From NCBI GenBank assembly GCA_009777955.1, contig WRKW01000004.1:1-64000 (forward strand): a stretch of DNA of 64,000 nucleotides. The letters are read 5' to 3'. Position 1 is the first letter of the stretch; each line of letters starts with the position of its first letter. Both the position numbers and the translations under genes were made by a program. Below the pieces are notes generated by a model. The model was not told where the DNA came from and made no database searches. It was given only the letters and a program-made list of their open reading frames with translations. This document shows, piece after piece, positions 53,536 to 62,924 of the stretch. Source of the DNA: Alphaproteobacteria bacterium (GTDB lineage: Bacteria; Pseudomonadota; Alphaproteobacteria; Rs-D84).

Positions 53536-56232
53536 TTAAAACACTGTGACTTCTTCACAAGTTTCTTCCGACCATCCGTGCCAAGTTCTGCATGTACCCT
53601 TTTTACCGCTAAATGCGCCCCATGTCTTGCTACAAGCCGCTGTGCTTGTACAGATACGGCAGAGTTCTGTGTTGGAATTGAAAGTCGTTTTAACCAAAGT
53701 TCTTTCAGAAACACACTGCAGATTCTTTTTAAAACTAAGCCACCAGTTTCTGGTCTTTTGCGTCAAGCATACTCCGTCGGCGGGTGATGCAATTTCATTA
53801 CATTTTTGTCTTGCTTCGGCAGTCCACTTATCCTTTAATTCTCTCTGTGCGGCTTCGTTTACCAAGCTCATGATCCTGTCTCTTTCAGCTTTGTTCAAAT
53901 TATCGACTTCTTCTTGGAGTTCAATCCGCTTTGCATTAAAGTTTGTTATAGCATGCCTTAATATGGAATGGAATATAGCCCTTTCAGCTTCATCCAACAG
54001 GTTCGGGAAGTTTGCTTCGCTTCCTCCCCTTAAAGCTGAGCCTTCGCGGAATCTTGCTGTATCCCGTCCACTGACACACTGGCTGACAGTTGCATTTGCT
54101 CTAAGCCTGCCAAACGCTTCGTCTATAAGTCTTTTTACAGCATTCAATTCCGTAACTATTTCTGGCTCAAGTCCTTCGGCAGCAATAGAAACATTACCAG
54201 GAGTAACTGTCTCCCCACTCCTGACAGCAGGATTATAGCTTATCTTATCCCAATCAATATCGCCAGATAGAGTATGAAGCACATGTGGAAGAGGTGTCGT
54301 GTTACCACCACCAGCGGCCGTACCACCGCCCGCGCTTATTATCCAACAACCACCAGCCGCGCTTGTACCTGTACATGATCTCTCGGACTTTTTCAACGCC
54401 GACACCCCTATGGTTTTATTGTCTTGCGCTATCGATGAACAATCTTCACTACTTCCACATATAGTTGTCATTGCTGCTTCGGCCGCGGCTTGGCATGCCG
54501 ACAGTTGATTGTTGTCTATACCCAGCAATATTCCCTGAATCATACTTTCTATGTCTTCGACCGTTTTGGATTGAGCACCATCCCTGCACGCAACAAGACT
54601 TGCCGCCGGACACATTTTACCTATTGCATCCAAAGATAATCCTATGCATTGTCCATAATTTTCCCCACATCTATCTTCATTTTGCAGACACGATTTGACT
54701 TCTTTGGTACAACCGTCAACCCTCATCGCGCCCATTCTTGCCACTACATAATCCCAAATCCTTGATTGCGTTGGCTGCGTGTGACTTATCCCACAGTTTT
54801 GCAATGGTATTCTGCATACATCGGTCATAGTTAACGGGTTGGTAATACACATGTCATAAGAAGCTTCTTCCCGTCCCGGATCGAATCGTTCGCCGCATGC
54901 GTTTTGAAAACATTCAACTACGTTACCAAGACAGTTCTGTCTGGCTTTATCTTCGGCAATTATTTCTGCCGATTTGATAGTTGGCGCGATATCACGAAGA
55001 AAGACATCCCATACCTGGTCTTTAAAGCGTACGCATTGGTTGGTAACGTGTTCGCACAAAGGCTTTTTTGCAGAAAGAGTGTCAAACGAAGAAACCGCTA
55101 AGTCAATACTTGTACCTGGAACGCGGCGCGTAGAATTACGTACATTGCTTGTGGACAATGCGTTAGTAGTCGCGCTAATTCCGACACAGTTGGTAAAATC
55201 AGATCCGCATCCGCCATCCCCGGCCATACATTTGCGAAATTCTGCTACACAGGGACCAAGTTCAAATTTATTGGAACTTTCATACGATTCGCGTGCGGCT
55301 TCACGAACGGCACTTTGCGCCGCTTGTAATCTTTGCGTAGATTGTTGCTGGCGGGCTTTCAGGGCGTTTTCATACGCGCGGCAATTATTAGTTATTTCCG
55401 CACTATACATGGTCTGGAGCATGCGAATGTCTTTTTCACAACCGGAAATCTGCTGTGTACATATTCCGCGGACAGTAGTATGCAAATCGTCACCAACTTT
55501 TCCAGCCAATGGATCCGGAGCTATTTCATCCTCTTCTCCAAAGGCATTTATATTCCAAAGCGCGGTATTGACGGTAGAGCTGCGTCCACGATTACTTCTT
55601 GTGTTCGTTTCTTCTGTTTGTGTCGCCGCTTCTGCCAATCTTTGTTGTTCCATTACAAATTCCGCACTGGCACCCATTTCTATCATTTCGACACGTTCTG
55701 TCGCCATTTTTAAAGATTGTGCGTCAAGCTTTTCAATTTCGGCCAAAATCTTGTCCAGTTCTGATTTTCTGTTGCTGCAAATACAACGACCACCATGATC
55801 GTTATCCGTCATACAGAAACTGTCCATACAACCAAACCAACGTTCGCGACAAACCGGATCAACAACACCGGCAACGCTTGCCGCACCGGCGACGTTAAGT
55901 GCACCGCTTCCGGCCATAGCCCTTTGTGTGGTGCCGGCACGTGCGGCAGATACAGCAGGCGCGGCGGGCGCAGCACCGCTTGTCGGGGTAGTGCCACTGC
56001 GTCCACGGCTGACCGTATTGCCACCGGCAGGTGCGGCGGCAGCGGGCGCGGCGGCCTGGGACATGCCCGCAGTAACTGTGCCACTGCGTCCACGACTGAC
56101 CCCGCCACCAGCAGGCGCGGCAGCAGCAGATGCTGAACCACCACCACCCTGGGAACGTCCACGTGGTGCGGCCGCATCAGCAAAGTTAGCAAAAAGCAGC
56201 CCGAACAAAGCAAGCAAAGAAATTTTTTTCAT
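53536..56232 (-). CDS. Large secreted cysteine-rich protein (CMDQFC family, paralogue 4)
   Basis: The largest family member: 898 residues. After a signal peptide (LLALFGLLFANFADAA) comes an Ala/Gly/Arg linker of about 100 residues with two copies of 'VSRGRSGT'. The signature C128-x6-C135-M-D-S-F-C140-x9-C150-x-C152-S follows. The helical body carries two heptad-cysteine modules ('CVAEFRKCMAGDGGCGSDFT', 'CTKEVKSCLQNEDRCGENYG') and 'VFLRDIAPTIKSAE'. It parallels the protein at 4195-6762 through this region, though the linkers and C-terminal thirds differ. The C-terminus has a Cys-rich end (CRICTSTAACSKTWG, ending EEVTVF). The ribosome site is GGAAGAGAG. Extended -10 TGGTAAAAT at 56261-56269. 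Function unknown. Confidence 0.87.
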   Translation of the reverse strand: MKKISLLALFGLLFANFADAAAPRGRSQGGGGSASAAAAPAGGGVSRGRSGTVTAGMSQAAAPAAAAPAGGNTVSRGRSGTTPTSGAAPAAPAVSAARAGTTQRAMAGSGALNVAGAASVAGVVDPVCRERWFGCMDSFCMTDNDHGGRCICSNRKSELDKILAEIEKLDAQSLKMATERVEMIEMGASAEFVMEQQRLAEAATQTEETNTRSNRGRSSTVNTALWNINAFGEEDEIAPDPLAGKVGDDLHTTVRGICTQQISGCEKDIRMLQTMYSAEITNNCRAYENALKARQQQSTQRLQAAQSAVREAARESYESSNKFELGPCVAEFRKCMAGDGGCGSDFTNCVGISATTNALSTSNVRNSTRRVPGTSIDLAVSSFDTLSAKKPLCEHVTNQCVRFKDQVWDVFLRDIAPTIKSAEIIAEDKARQNCLGNVVECFQNACGERFDPGREEASYDMCITNPLTMTDVCRIPLQNCGISHTQPTQSRIWDYVVARMGAMRVDGCTKEVKSCLQNEDRCGENYGQCIGLSLDAIGKMCPAASLVACRDGAQSKTVEDIESMIQGILLGIDNNQLSACQAAAEAAMTTICGSSEDCSSIAQDNKTIGVSALKKSERSCTGTSAAGGCWIISAGGGTAAGGGNTTPLPHVLHTLSGDIDWDKISYNPAVRSGETVTPGNVSIAAEGLEPEIVTELNAVKRLIDEAFGRLRANATVSQCVSGRDTARFREGSALRGGSEANFPNLLDEAERAIFHSILRHAITNFNAKRIELQEEVDNLNKAERDRIMSLVNEAAQRELKDKWTAEARQKCNEIASPADGVCLTQKTRNWWLSFKKNLQCVSERTLVKTTFNSNTELCRICTSTAACSKTWGAFSGKKGTCRTWHGWSEETCEEVTVF

Positions 56233-56260
56233 GGTACTCTCTTCCTGTTTAATCTTTTCT

Positions 56261-56269
56261 ATTTTACCA
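56261..56269 (-). promoter_or_regulatory. Extended -10 promoter of paralogue 4
   Basis: TGGTAAAAT on the minus strand, 28 bases before the ATG, in the same TATGGTAAAATA context as at 12330. Confidence 0.55.
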
Positions 56270-56395
56270 TAATATACGAGGTGTTTCCAATAGAAAAAAA
56301 TATATTTTTGAAATTTATACTAACAGGGCTTTTTTAGCTGTCACTATGTTGTTATCATTAAGCGGGCATGACGATGGTGTCGCGCTTTGCGCGAC

Positions 56396-56473
56396 GCATT
56401 AATTATTCATTATTCACTATTCATTATTCATTCAAAAAACGGAAAGTATAACGGCTCTCTGACGAGAGCCGTT
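56396..56473. repeat. ATTCATT repeat plus ACGGCTCT hairpin, copy 4
   Basis: ATTAATTATTCATTATTCAC and following, then ACGGCTCTCTGACGAGAGCCGT. It lies 20 bases past the rplQ stop and may terminate the ribosomal operon, although it has no T-run. Confidence 0.65.
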
Positions 56474-56492
56474 TAGGAAAACATTGGAAAAT

Positions 56493-57032
56493 TTAACTGC
56501 CGGTTGCACGGCGTTTTATTGCAACAGTCTTGGCACCGCCACTGGCTTTTGCCACCGCCCCTGAATCACGCGCAACCTTTGCCGTCGGGGCTTTTGGTGC
56601 TTTTGCCGGCATATTAACTTTTTTATCTGCGGATTCGTTGCTTTCTGCTTTTTTACCCGCTCCCTTTGCGCCTATGTCGCGTCCGACCAATTCAATTATC
56701 GCCATAGGTGCGGCATCACCATATCGAAAGCCTGCTTTAAGAACACGGGTATATCCCCCGGGACGACCGGCATAGCGTGGCCCCAAAACTGTAAATAATT
56801 TTTTTACCAATGCGGCATCCTGTAATTCCGCCATCACCAAACGGCGATTTGCGACAGAATCTGTTTTCGCACGCGTAATCATTTTTTCAACAACGCCGCG
56901 CAAGTCTTTTGCCTTTGGCAACGTGGTTTTTATCTGTTCACGTTCAATCAAACTTTTTGCCAATCCTTGGAACAATGCTTTTCTTGCATTGCAATCACGA
57001 TTGAATTTTCTGCCCTTGTTTTGATGTCTCAT
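56493..57032 (-). CDS. rplQ: 50S ribosomal protein L17
   Basis: The 179 residues have the L17 core: '[20 protein letters not shown]', '[20 protein letters not shown]' and '[23 protein letters not shown]'. A Lys/Ala-rich tail of about 50 residues ([18 protein letters not shown]) follows the core and is longer than usual. It is the last gene of the minus-strand ribosomal cluster, 107 bases after rpoA. Confidence 0.95.
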   Translation of the reverse strand: MRHQNKGRKFNRDCNARKALFQGLAKSLIEREQIKTTLPKAKDLRGVVEKMITRAKTDSVANRRLVMAELQDAALVKKLFTVLGPRYAGRPGGYTRVLKAGFRYGDAAPMAIIELVGRDIGAKGAGKKAESNESADKKVNMPAKAPKAPTAKVARDSGAVAKASGGAKTVAIKRRATGS

Positions 57033-57117
57033 CTTGCGCTCCTTTGCGTTTATGCCCCTTTGGGATTAATTGCAATCATAACCTGGTAAAATCAGAATCA
57101 TGATTTTTAATCCATCA

Positions 57118-57146
57118 CAAATAATTTTGCCCCGCAAAATTATTTG
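57118..57146. repeat. Perfect palindrome over the rpoA stop codon
   Basis: Arms CAAATAATTTTGC and GCAAAATTATTTG around CCC, containing the rpoA TAA. It may be an RNA hairpin between rpoA and rplQ that protects or processes the transcript. It resembles the AATTTTGC palindromes near 49250-49495. Confidence 0.6.
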
Positions 57147-58171
57147 TAAGGATCTTCGTATTTTTTCGCCAATTCCGTTATATTTTCGGGCGGCCAGCCA
57201 GGAACTTCCATACCCAGACCAAGTCCCATCGCTTCCAGCTGTGCTTTTATTTCGTTCAAGCTTTTGCGGCCAAAATTCGGTGTTTTCAGCATGTCATTTT
57301 CGGATTTCTGCACAAGCTCTCCCAGCCAGTTAATCTTGTCATTCTTTAAACAATTGTTTGCACGAACAGAAAGTTCCAGCTCGTCCACATGTTTCAGCAA
57401 CTTTGGATCAAAAGGCAAAGCTTCTTTCTTTTTATCGTCCTCTATCGGAATGTTGACTTGTGTCGGATCTTCAAAGTTTATAAACAAGTTTAACTGGTCG
57501 GTCAATATACGCGAAGCAAGTGCGATGGCATCTTCTGGCGTAACACTGCCGTTGGTTTTTACAGTCATCTCAAGCTTGTCATAGTCCATACTTTGACCGA
57601 CGCGTGTTTCGGAAACCGCAGTAGCAACATTCAAAATCGGGGAATAAATAGAATCTACCGGAATAGTGCCCAGGGCAGTATGTTCACCGCGATTGGCACT
57701 TGCCGGAACATATCCACGACCAGTGTTCAGCGTGATTTCAATATCAAGCGATGCGCCTTTGTCCAGATTACAAATTTCAGCGTCTTTGTTCATTATTTCA
57801 ACACCAGCGGCTGTTTCAATCATGCCCGCAGTCACAGTGGCAGGACCTTTGACTTTAATGGTCGCCTTGTGCTGACCCTCGCTGTGTGCTTTGAAATAAA
57901 CGCTTTTCAAATTTAATATAATATCAGTAACGTCTTCACGAACACCCGGAATTGAAGAAAATTCGTGCTGAACCCCATCAATTTTTATAGCAATGGGTGC
58001 GCAACCCTGTAACGATGACAACAAGACGCGGCGCAAAGCCGTACCTATCGTCAAGCCGAATCCTTTTTCCAAGGGCTCTGCCATAAGGGTTGCAATATTT
58101 GGATTTGCTTCATCGACTTTGACATGCAGTCTTTTCGGCTTTATCAGCGATAGCCAGTTTTTTTCAATCAT
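57140..58171 (-). CDS. rpoA: RNA polymerase alpha subunit
   Basis: Forms the dimer that scaffolds beta and beta' and contacts promoter and activators. The start is the ATG at 58171, with GGAG six bases before; the track start at 58183 is four codons longer. The 343 residues contain the N-terminal domain ('[23 protein letters not shown]', '[13 protein letters not shown]'), a linker, and the C-terminal domain ('[19 protein letters not shown]', '[20 protein letters not shown]'). Confidence 0.96.
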   Translation of the reverse strand: MIEKNWLSLIKPKRLHVKVDEANPNIATLMAEPLEKGFGLTIGTALRRVLLSSLQGCAPIAIKIDGVQHEFSSIPGVREDVTDIILNLKSVYFKAHSEGQHKATIKVKGPATVTAGMIETAAGVEIMNKDAEICNLDKGASLDIEITLNTGRGYVPASANRGEHTALGTIPVDSIYSPILNVATAVSETRVGQSMDYDKLEMTVKTNGSVTPEDAIALASRILTDQLNLFINFEDPTQVNIPIEDDKKKEALPFDPKLLKHVDELELSVRANNCLKNDKINWLGELVQKSENDMLKTPNFGRKSLNEIKAQLEAMGLGLGMEVPGWPPENITELAKKYEDPYK

Positions 58172-58299
58172 GGTTTGCTCCATAGTTTAGTTTATTATTT
58201 TCACTTATGGAGTGATAAGCGACAAGTGACAAATGATACTGTTTTATCAATAACGACAAGATCAGTATCACTTATCACTTATTACTTGCCACTGTATTC

Positions 58300-58683
58300 T
58301 TAGACGCGACGAACCTTTTTCGGACGACAGCCGTTATGCGGAATGCGCGTGGTATCCGTAATGGTTTGGACTATAATTCCGGTGTTGCTTAATCCCCGAA
58401 CCGCGGCTTCGCGCCCGGATCCGATGCCACGCATAAGAACGTCGACGGTTTTCATACCGTGTTCCAACGCTTTTTTTGCGACATTTTCCGCAACCACTGT
58501 CGCAGCGTATGGCGTTGATTTTTTCGCGCCCTTGAAACTGGCCGCACCGGCAGTAGCCCAACACAAAACCGCACCCGATGCGTCTGTGATGGTAATGCGG
58601 GTATTGTTCATGGTCGCCAAAATATGCGCAATCCCATGAGAAACTTTTTTGGTAATTTTCTTTTTGGTGTTTTTAAGTGCCAT
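58300..58683 (-). CDS. rpsK: 30S ribosomal protein S11
   Basis: The 127 residues have 'GIAHILATMNNTRITITDASG', 'SFKGAKKSTPYAA', 'GMKTVDVLMRGIGSGREAAVR' and the terminal 'PHNGCRPKKVRRV'. It lies between rpsM and rpoA in the usual alpha-operon order. The gap before rpoA (58184-58299) holds a 'CACTTATCACTT' repeat and no gene. Confidence 0.97.
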   Translation of the reverse strand: MALKNTKKKITKKVSHGIAHILATMNNTRITITDASGAVLCWATAGAASFKGAKKSTPYAATVVAENVAKKALEHGMKTVDVLMRGIGSGREAAVRGLSNTGIIVQTITDTTRIPHNGCRPKKVRRV

Positions 58684-58736
58684 ACTATTTTGCCTTTGTA
58701 TTGCTGATTGCTGATTTTCTGGATATAAATCGGCAA

Positions 58737-59114
58737 TTATTTACCCTTGGTTGCCGATCCTGCGACAACAACCCTTTTGCCCTTGCGGGTGCGGGCGTTT
58801 GTCTGGGTTCTTTGACCACGCACCGGCAAACGGTTGCGATGACGCAATCCGCGGTATGCCTTTAAATCTTGAAGTCGCTTTATATTCATTTGAACTTCAC
58901 GGCGAATATCGCCTTCGACTTTGAAATTTTCTTCAATATAATTTGAAATATTGATGATATCAGTATCATTAAGATCTTTTGCGCGAAGCGAGTCCTTGAA
59001 CTGCAAGGCCTTGCATATTTGTTTCGAGCGCATCTGCCCGATACCGTAAATATATCGCAGCGCGATTTCCACACGCTTTTCCATCGGGATATTAACGCCT
59101 GCTATACGTGCCAT
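58737..59114 (-). CDS. rpsM: 30S ribosomal protein S13
   Basis: The 125 residues start at '[10 protein letters not shown]' (ATG at 59114). The track's extension ([14 protein letters not shown]) reads through the spacer repeat. '[19 protein letters not shown]', '[41 protein letters not shown]' in parts, and the basic tail [15 protein letters not shown] identify S13. Confidence 0.97.
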   Translation of the reverse strand: MARIAGVNIPMEKRVEIALRYIYGIGQMRSKQICKALQFKDSLRAKDLNDTDIINISNYIEENFKVEGDIRREVQMNIKRLQDLKAYRGLRHRNRLPVRGQRTQTNARTRKGKRVVVAGSATKGK

Positions 59115-59130
59115 TTTTCTTTTTCCTTTG

Positions 59131-59280
59131 TATTGCTGATTGATGATTTCGGATTGCTGATTTGAACCAGCGGCCAACCATCATAAATCAGGAATTAATT
59201 TTACCTTTGTTGTTCCAAAAGTCAAATGATTTAGAATTAAACATGCAAATTAGCAATCAGAAATTCTAAATCAGCAATCC
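59131..59280. repeat. Ribosomal spacer repeats (TTGCTGATT / AATCAGCAA)
   Basis: The spacer between secY and rpsM holds several copies of ATTGCTGATT / GGATTGCTGATTT and AATTAGCAATCAGAAATTC / AAATCAGCAATCC. The same words fill the spacers at 58700-58740, 61722-61752, 61943-61960 and 62925-62985. Confidence 0.65.
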
Positions 59281-60597
59281 CTATACTCTAAACCTGCTTT
59301 TCTTATTCGCTTTCTTTATGACGCTGGCATATTGCTTTGCGACCAAGTAAGACTGAATCTGATTGGTGGTATCCAATATCACACCAGCGGTGATCAATAC
59401 AGATGTCCCACCGACAACTATCGGAACCCCAAAACGGGTATTAAGCACTATCGGAAGCACACACACAACAATCAGATAAATAACGCCGATAGAAGTGGTG
59501 CGCGAAACTATGTCGTCAAGGAACTTCATTGTTTGTTCGCCAGGACGCACACCCGGAATATATCCGCCCGCGTTCTTTAAATTGTTTGATGTATCTTCCG
59601 AATTGAATACCACGGCCGTCTGGAAAAACGCAAAGAACGCGATCAAAACCGTAAACATGACCATATATGACAATGTACCATATGTGAAAAATGCAGCGAC
59701 ATGTTGAGCCCACAAGGCTTCGGTCGGCAGAAACCGCAGGATAAACGCCGGCAACATCATGATACTTGACGCGAACACAGGTCCCATGACACCAGACATA
59801 TTAATCTTTATTGGCAAATAACTGGACTGTGACGCGGGCATTCCATTCGCGGCAACCTGGCGCGGATACAGGATTTGAATACGACGCTGGGATTGTTCTA
59901 CAAGCGCGATAAGCGCGACGATTCCAATTACAAATCCGACTATAAGGGCAATCATGGCGGGCGACACCTGGCCAACACTGCCCAGAGAAAATATTTTTGC
60001 AATACCACTTGGGACTTCGGCGATAATACCGGCCATAATAAGCATGGAAGCACCCTGCCCCACACCACGCGCAGTAATCTGTTCCGCCAGCCACATTACA
60101 AACGCGGTTCCACCGACCAGCGCGACCACCGTCGTTATTTCAAACAACAATCCCGGATTGACCACAGCCATCTGGCCGTTTACCGGTGCCATTGCCGACA
60201 GACCCTTTGCTATGGCATATCCCTGTATCATGCAAAGCACAATAGCCAGATAGCGGGTATATTGATTAATCTTTATGCGGCCAGATTCACCCTCTTTGCG
60301 AAGTTCCGCCAGACCTTTGCTGGTCGCGGTCAATAACTGAATAACGATGGAAGCAGATATATATGGAAATATATTCAATGCCAGAACCGACATACGGGAC
60401 AAAGACCCACCCGAAAATGCATCGAACATTCCGAACATTCCGCTGTCCCCCTGGAACAAGTGTACAACAGCCGAAGCATTAACCCCAGGCAACGGAATGA
60501 AAGATCCGATGCGATAAACAATCAATGCAACCAATGTGAAAAGAATCCGCTTTTGCAAGTCGGACATTTTGGTAAAGAGTTCTGTTATGTGTTTCAT
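59281..60597 (-). CDS. secY: Preprotein translocase channel subunit SecY
   Basis: The ten-helix protein-conducting channel. The 438 residues contain 'RIGSFIPLPGVNASAV', the plug region 'GMFDAFSGGSLSRMSVLALNIFPYISASI', 'GIIAEVPSGIAK', 'RRIQILYPRQVA', 'LPIKINMSGVMGPVFA', and 'NSEDTSNNLKNAGGYIPGVRPGEQT'. Its ATG overlaps the stop of the unusual inserted gene. adk, normally next, is absent. Confidence 0.97.
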   Translation of the reverse strand: MKHITELFTKMSDLQKRILFTLVALIVYRIGSFIPLPGVNASAVVHLFQGDSGMFGMFDAFSGGSLSRMSVLALNIFPYISASIVIQLLTATSKGLAELRKEGESGRIKINQYTRYLAIVLCMIQGYAIAKGLSAMAPVNGQMAVVNPGLLFEITTVVALVGGTAFVMWLAEQITARGVGQGASMLIMAGIIAEVPSGIAKIFSLGSVGQVSPAMIALIVGFVIGIVALIALVEQSQRRIQILYPRQVAANGMPASQSSYLPIKINMSGVMGPVFASSIMMLPAFILRFLPTEALWAQHVAAFFTYGTLSYMVMFTVLIAFFAFFQTAVVFNSEDTSNNLKNAGGYIPGVRPGEQTMKFLDDIVSRTTSIGVIYLIVVCVLPIVLNTRFGVPIVVGGTSVLITAGVILDTTNQIQSYLVAKQYASVIKKANKKSRFRV

Positions 60598-61242
60598 TTT
60601 ATACAGCTTGCTTTTTTCCAGTATTCCTTTGTAAATGTTTCAACTGTGATTTTCCTTGCTTCGTATTCCTTTATATATCCTTCTATCAGCCACGCTCTTT
60701 GACAATCGAAACCATTTAAATCCAGTTCTTTACATTCTTTTACATAGGCTTTTATTTTTTCGATACTTTCACTGCCATTATCAAGCTTTTCTTTTAACTT
60801 AACAAGCCAGTCTTTATAATCACAGCCCATACATCTTTCAATTCTCGACCTGATATTCTGTTCTTTGATAAAATCCCTGCAACCTTTTATTACCGGACAA
60901 GTTTCAGCGATACCTATATTTGTGTGTTCACACCTTTTAATAAATTCTTCTACACCTTTTATCGAACATTCCAAAAGCGCCGTTTTAATGTGCCTGCCAG
61001 TAATATTCTTGTAACCACATATTGCCTTGCAAGAGCATTGTTCTTTTTCCAATTTCCGCTTCCTATCTGCGTTGCCCGATTTGCGAGAGCCAAGCCAACA
61101 TTTCCAGCTTCCCAAGGCAATCATCCATGCGCCTTTCGCAAAATTTTTTACCAAACCGCGCTTTTGCATTTCTGCTTTTATAATATTTAACCCGTTCTTC
61201 GTAAAATTCCTGTCTAAGTTTTTTATTTACAACCATTTTCAT
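60594..61242 (-). pseudogene. Frameshifted Cys-rich gene inserted between rplO and secY
   Basis: Two reading frames together make one gene. Frame A starts at the ATG at 61242, 10 bases after the rplO stop (VVNKKLRQEFYEERVKYYKS...), and stops at 61063. Frame B is the 191-residue ORF of the track (60594-61169), whose first 35 or so residues look unnatural. From 'RKRKLEKEQCSCKAICGYKN' onward it is a plausible protein with Cys pairs and helices (CMGCDYKDWLVKLKEKLD). One indel between about 61066 and 61168 would join them. Its stop overlaps the secY start (ATGA), so it is, or was, translationally coupled within the ribosomal operon. I do not recognise the family. Confidence 0.6.
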
Positions 61243-61251
61243 ACACTTAAC

Positions 61252-61707
61252 TTATTTCTTTATCGAACCACCGGCTTTGACTATTGCTTTTTCCGCACCT
61301 TTTGACCATTTCACCGCAACAATATTTACCGCTGTTTTTATTTCGCCATGTCCCAGAATTTTTAAACCGTTCTCTCTGCGATTCAATACTTTTGCCGCCA
61401 GCAAAGAATCAATGGTTATAGTCTGCAAAGCGTCTATGCGGCCTGTTGTTATGAATTTTTCAATATCACCCAAATTAATAGTCGCATAATTTTTAGCAAA
61501 CAAATTCTTGAATCCGATTTTTGGAAGACGACGGAAAAACGGGGTTTGCCCACCTTCGAACGTAGCCAATTGCTTGGCCCCGGATCGGGCTTTTGCCCCC
61601 TTGTGTCCGCGTCCGGCGGTCTTGCCGTATCCCGAACCCATTCCACGTCCAACACGCTTTATATCCTTGCGTGCACCGGGATTATCAAAAAGTGAATTTA
61701 GTTTCAT
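61252..61707 (-). CDS. rplO: 50S ribosomal protein L15
   Basis: The 151 residues from the ATG at 61707 (AAAGG eight to nine bases before) have 'NPGARKDIKRVGRGMGSGYGKTAGRGHKG', read in pieces, 'FEGGQTPFFRRLPKIGFKN' and a C-terminal 'VNIVAVKWSKGAEKAIVKAGG'. The order rpmD-rplO is normal. Confidence 0.96.
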   Translation of the reverse strand: MKLNSLFDNPGARKDIKRVGRGMGSGYGKTAGRGHKGAKARSGAKQLATFEGGQTPFFRRLPKIGFKNLFAKNYATINLGDIEKFITTGRIDALQTITIDSLLAAKVLNRRENGLKILGHGEIKTAVNIVAVKWSKGAEKAIVKAGGSIKK

Positions 61708-61721
61708 TACCATAACCTTTT

Positions 61722-61752
61722 ATTGCTGATTGCTGATTTAAATCAGCAATTA
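61722..61752. repeat. Spacer palindrome between rpmD and rplO
   Basis: ATTGCTGATTGCTGATTTAA then ATCAGCAAT; it overlaps the rpmD stop. A shorter version (ATTGCTGATTTAAGCAAT) lies at 61943-61960 between rpsE and rpmD. Confidence 0.65.
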
Positions 61753-61923
61753 TTCTACCGTTATCAAATGCTTTACCTTTGTAATCATTCCACGAACAAC
61801 CGGGCAATCGGTAAGTTCTTTCTTTTTGCCCAGCTTTCCCAATCCCAATGCTTTCAAAATCTTTACCTGTGATTCTGGACGCGAGATCGTGGATTTGACT
61901 TGTTTTACGACTATCTTTGACAT
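61750..61923 (-). CDS. rpmD: 50S ribosomal protein L30
   Basis: The 57 residues from the ATG at 61923 ('MSKIVVKQVKSTISRPESQV') have 'LKALGLGKLGKKKEL' and 'VRGMITKVKHLITVE', typical of L30. The track start lies 12 codons upstream in the spacer repeat. Confidence 0.95.
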   Translation of the reverse strand: MSKIVVKQVKSTISRPESQVKILKALGLGKLGKKKELTDCPVVRGMITKVKHLITVE

Positions 61924-61959
61924 AACGTTAACCTTATTTATTATTGCTGATTTAAGCAA

Positions 61960-62511
61960 TTATTCCGCTGTTGCGGTTTTTTCTTTTCCATCGCGACCAG
62001 CGATGATTTCTGCCACCGATTTTCCACGCCGCGCCGCAACACTCTTTGGAGAATTCATTTTACCGAATGCCAAGAATGCTGCACGCACCATGTTGTGCGG
62101 ATTATTGCTGCCCTGGGATTTGGCAACAACATCTTGAATACCCAGACATTCAAACACAGCACGCAAAGCACCGCCCGCGATTATCCCGGTTCCTGGAACC
62201 GCACTGCGAATTACAACCTTGCCCGCGCCATATTTTGCCTCGGAATCATGGTGCAGTGTGCGGCCTTCTTTCAATGGCACACGTATCATTTTTGCCTTTG
62301 CCGCTTTGGTCGCTTTCTGGACAGCGGATTGGACTTCCAATGCTTTTCCTTTGCCGAATCCGATACGACCCGCTTTGTCCCCAACAACAACCAGTGCGCT
62401 GAAAGACATGTTGCGACCGCCCTTTACGGTTTTGGAAACGCGGTTAATTGAAACCAGCTTGTCCACCAAACCCATGTCATTTTGCAAATTCTTGTCATTT
62501 ACTCTTGCCAT
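61960..62511 (-). CDS. rpsE: 30S ribosomal protein S5
   Basis: The 183 residues have '[20 protein letters not shown]', '[20 protein letters not shown]', '[20 protein letters not shown]' and '[15 protein letters not shown]'. A short tail ([12 protein letters not shown]) follows the core. Normal position between rplR and rpmD. Confidence 0.97.
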   Translation of the reverse strand: MARVNDKNLQNDMGLVDKLVSINRVSKTVKGGRNMSFSALVVVGDKAGRIGFGKGKALEVQSAVQKATKAAKAKMIRVPLKEGRTLHHDSEAKYGAGKVVIRSAVPGTGIIAGGALRAVFECLGIQDVVAKSQGSNNPHNMVRAAFLAFGKMNSPKSVAARRGKSVAEIIAGRDGKEKTATAE

Positions 62512-62554
62512 TTTTTTGCCTTTTACTAATTCGGATTCCGATTTAAATCGGAAA

Positions 62555-62908
62555 TTAAAACTTTAATCCACCTGCCCGTACCGCATCAGCCAATGCTTTG
62601 ATGCGACCATGATATCTGTATCCGCCACGGTCAAAGTAAACTTCGCCCAGCTTTACCTTTTTTGCACGCTCTGCAAAGTTCTTGCCGATAAGCTCTGCCC
62701 CTTTTGTATTCCAGCCTTGACCTTTGAAATCTTTCTCTTTTGACGATGCCGCACAAACAGTATGCCCCTTGACATCATCGATAGCCTGTATTTCAATGTG
62801 GCGACCAGAACGAAAAACACACAAACGGATTTTACCCGGGTTTTTCTTTTTCAAAGCACCGCGATTCGCCAGCTTGCGTCTCTGTTCGGTAGTCAGGTGT
62901 TTTAACAT
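62555..62908 (-). CDS. rplR: 50S ribosomal protein L18
   Basis: The 117 residues have '[20 protein letters not shown]'-type sequence, '[19 protein letters not shown]', '[35 protein letters not shown]' in parts, and the terminal 'AVRAGGLKF'. It contacts 5S rRNA. Its rpsE-side spacer (62512-62554) holds a CCGATTTAAATCGG palindrome. Confidence 0.97.
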   Translation of the reverse strand: MLKHLTTEQRRKLANRGALKKKNPGKIRLCVFRSGRHIEIQAIDDVKGHTVCAASSKEKDFKGQGWNTKGAELIGKNFAERAKKVKLGEVYFDRGGYRYHGRIKALADAVRAGGLKF

Positions 62909-62924
62909 TGCCTTACCTTTATTT

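Noticed and set aside
53546-55798. Long plus-strand ORFs (e.g. 53546-54238, 54974-55798)
   Set aside because: Shadows of the Cys-rich gene on the other strand; composition mirrors its codons.
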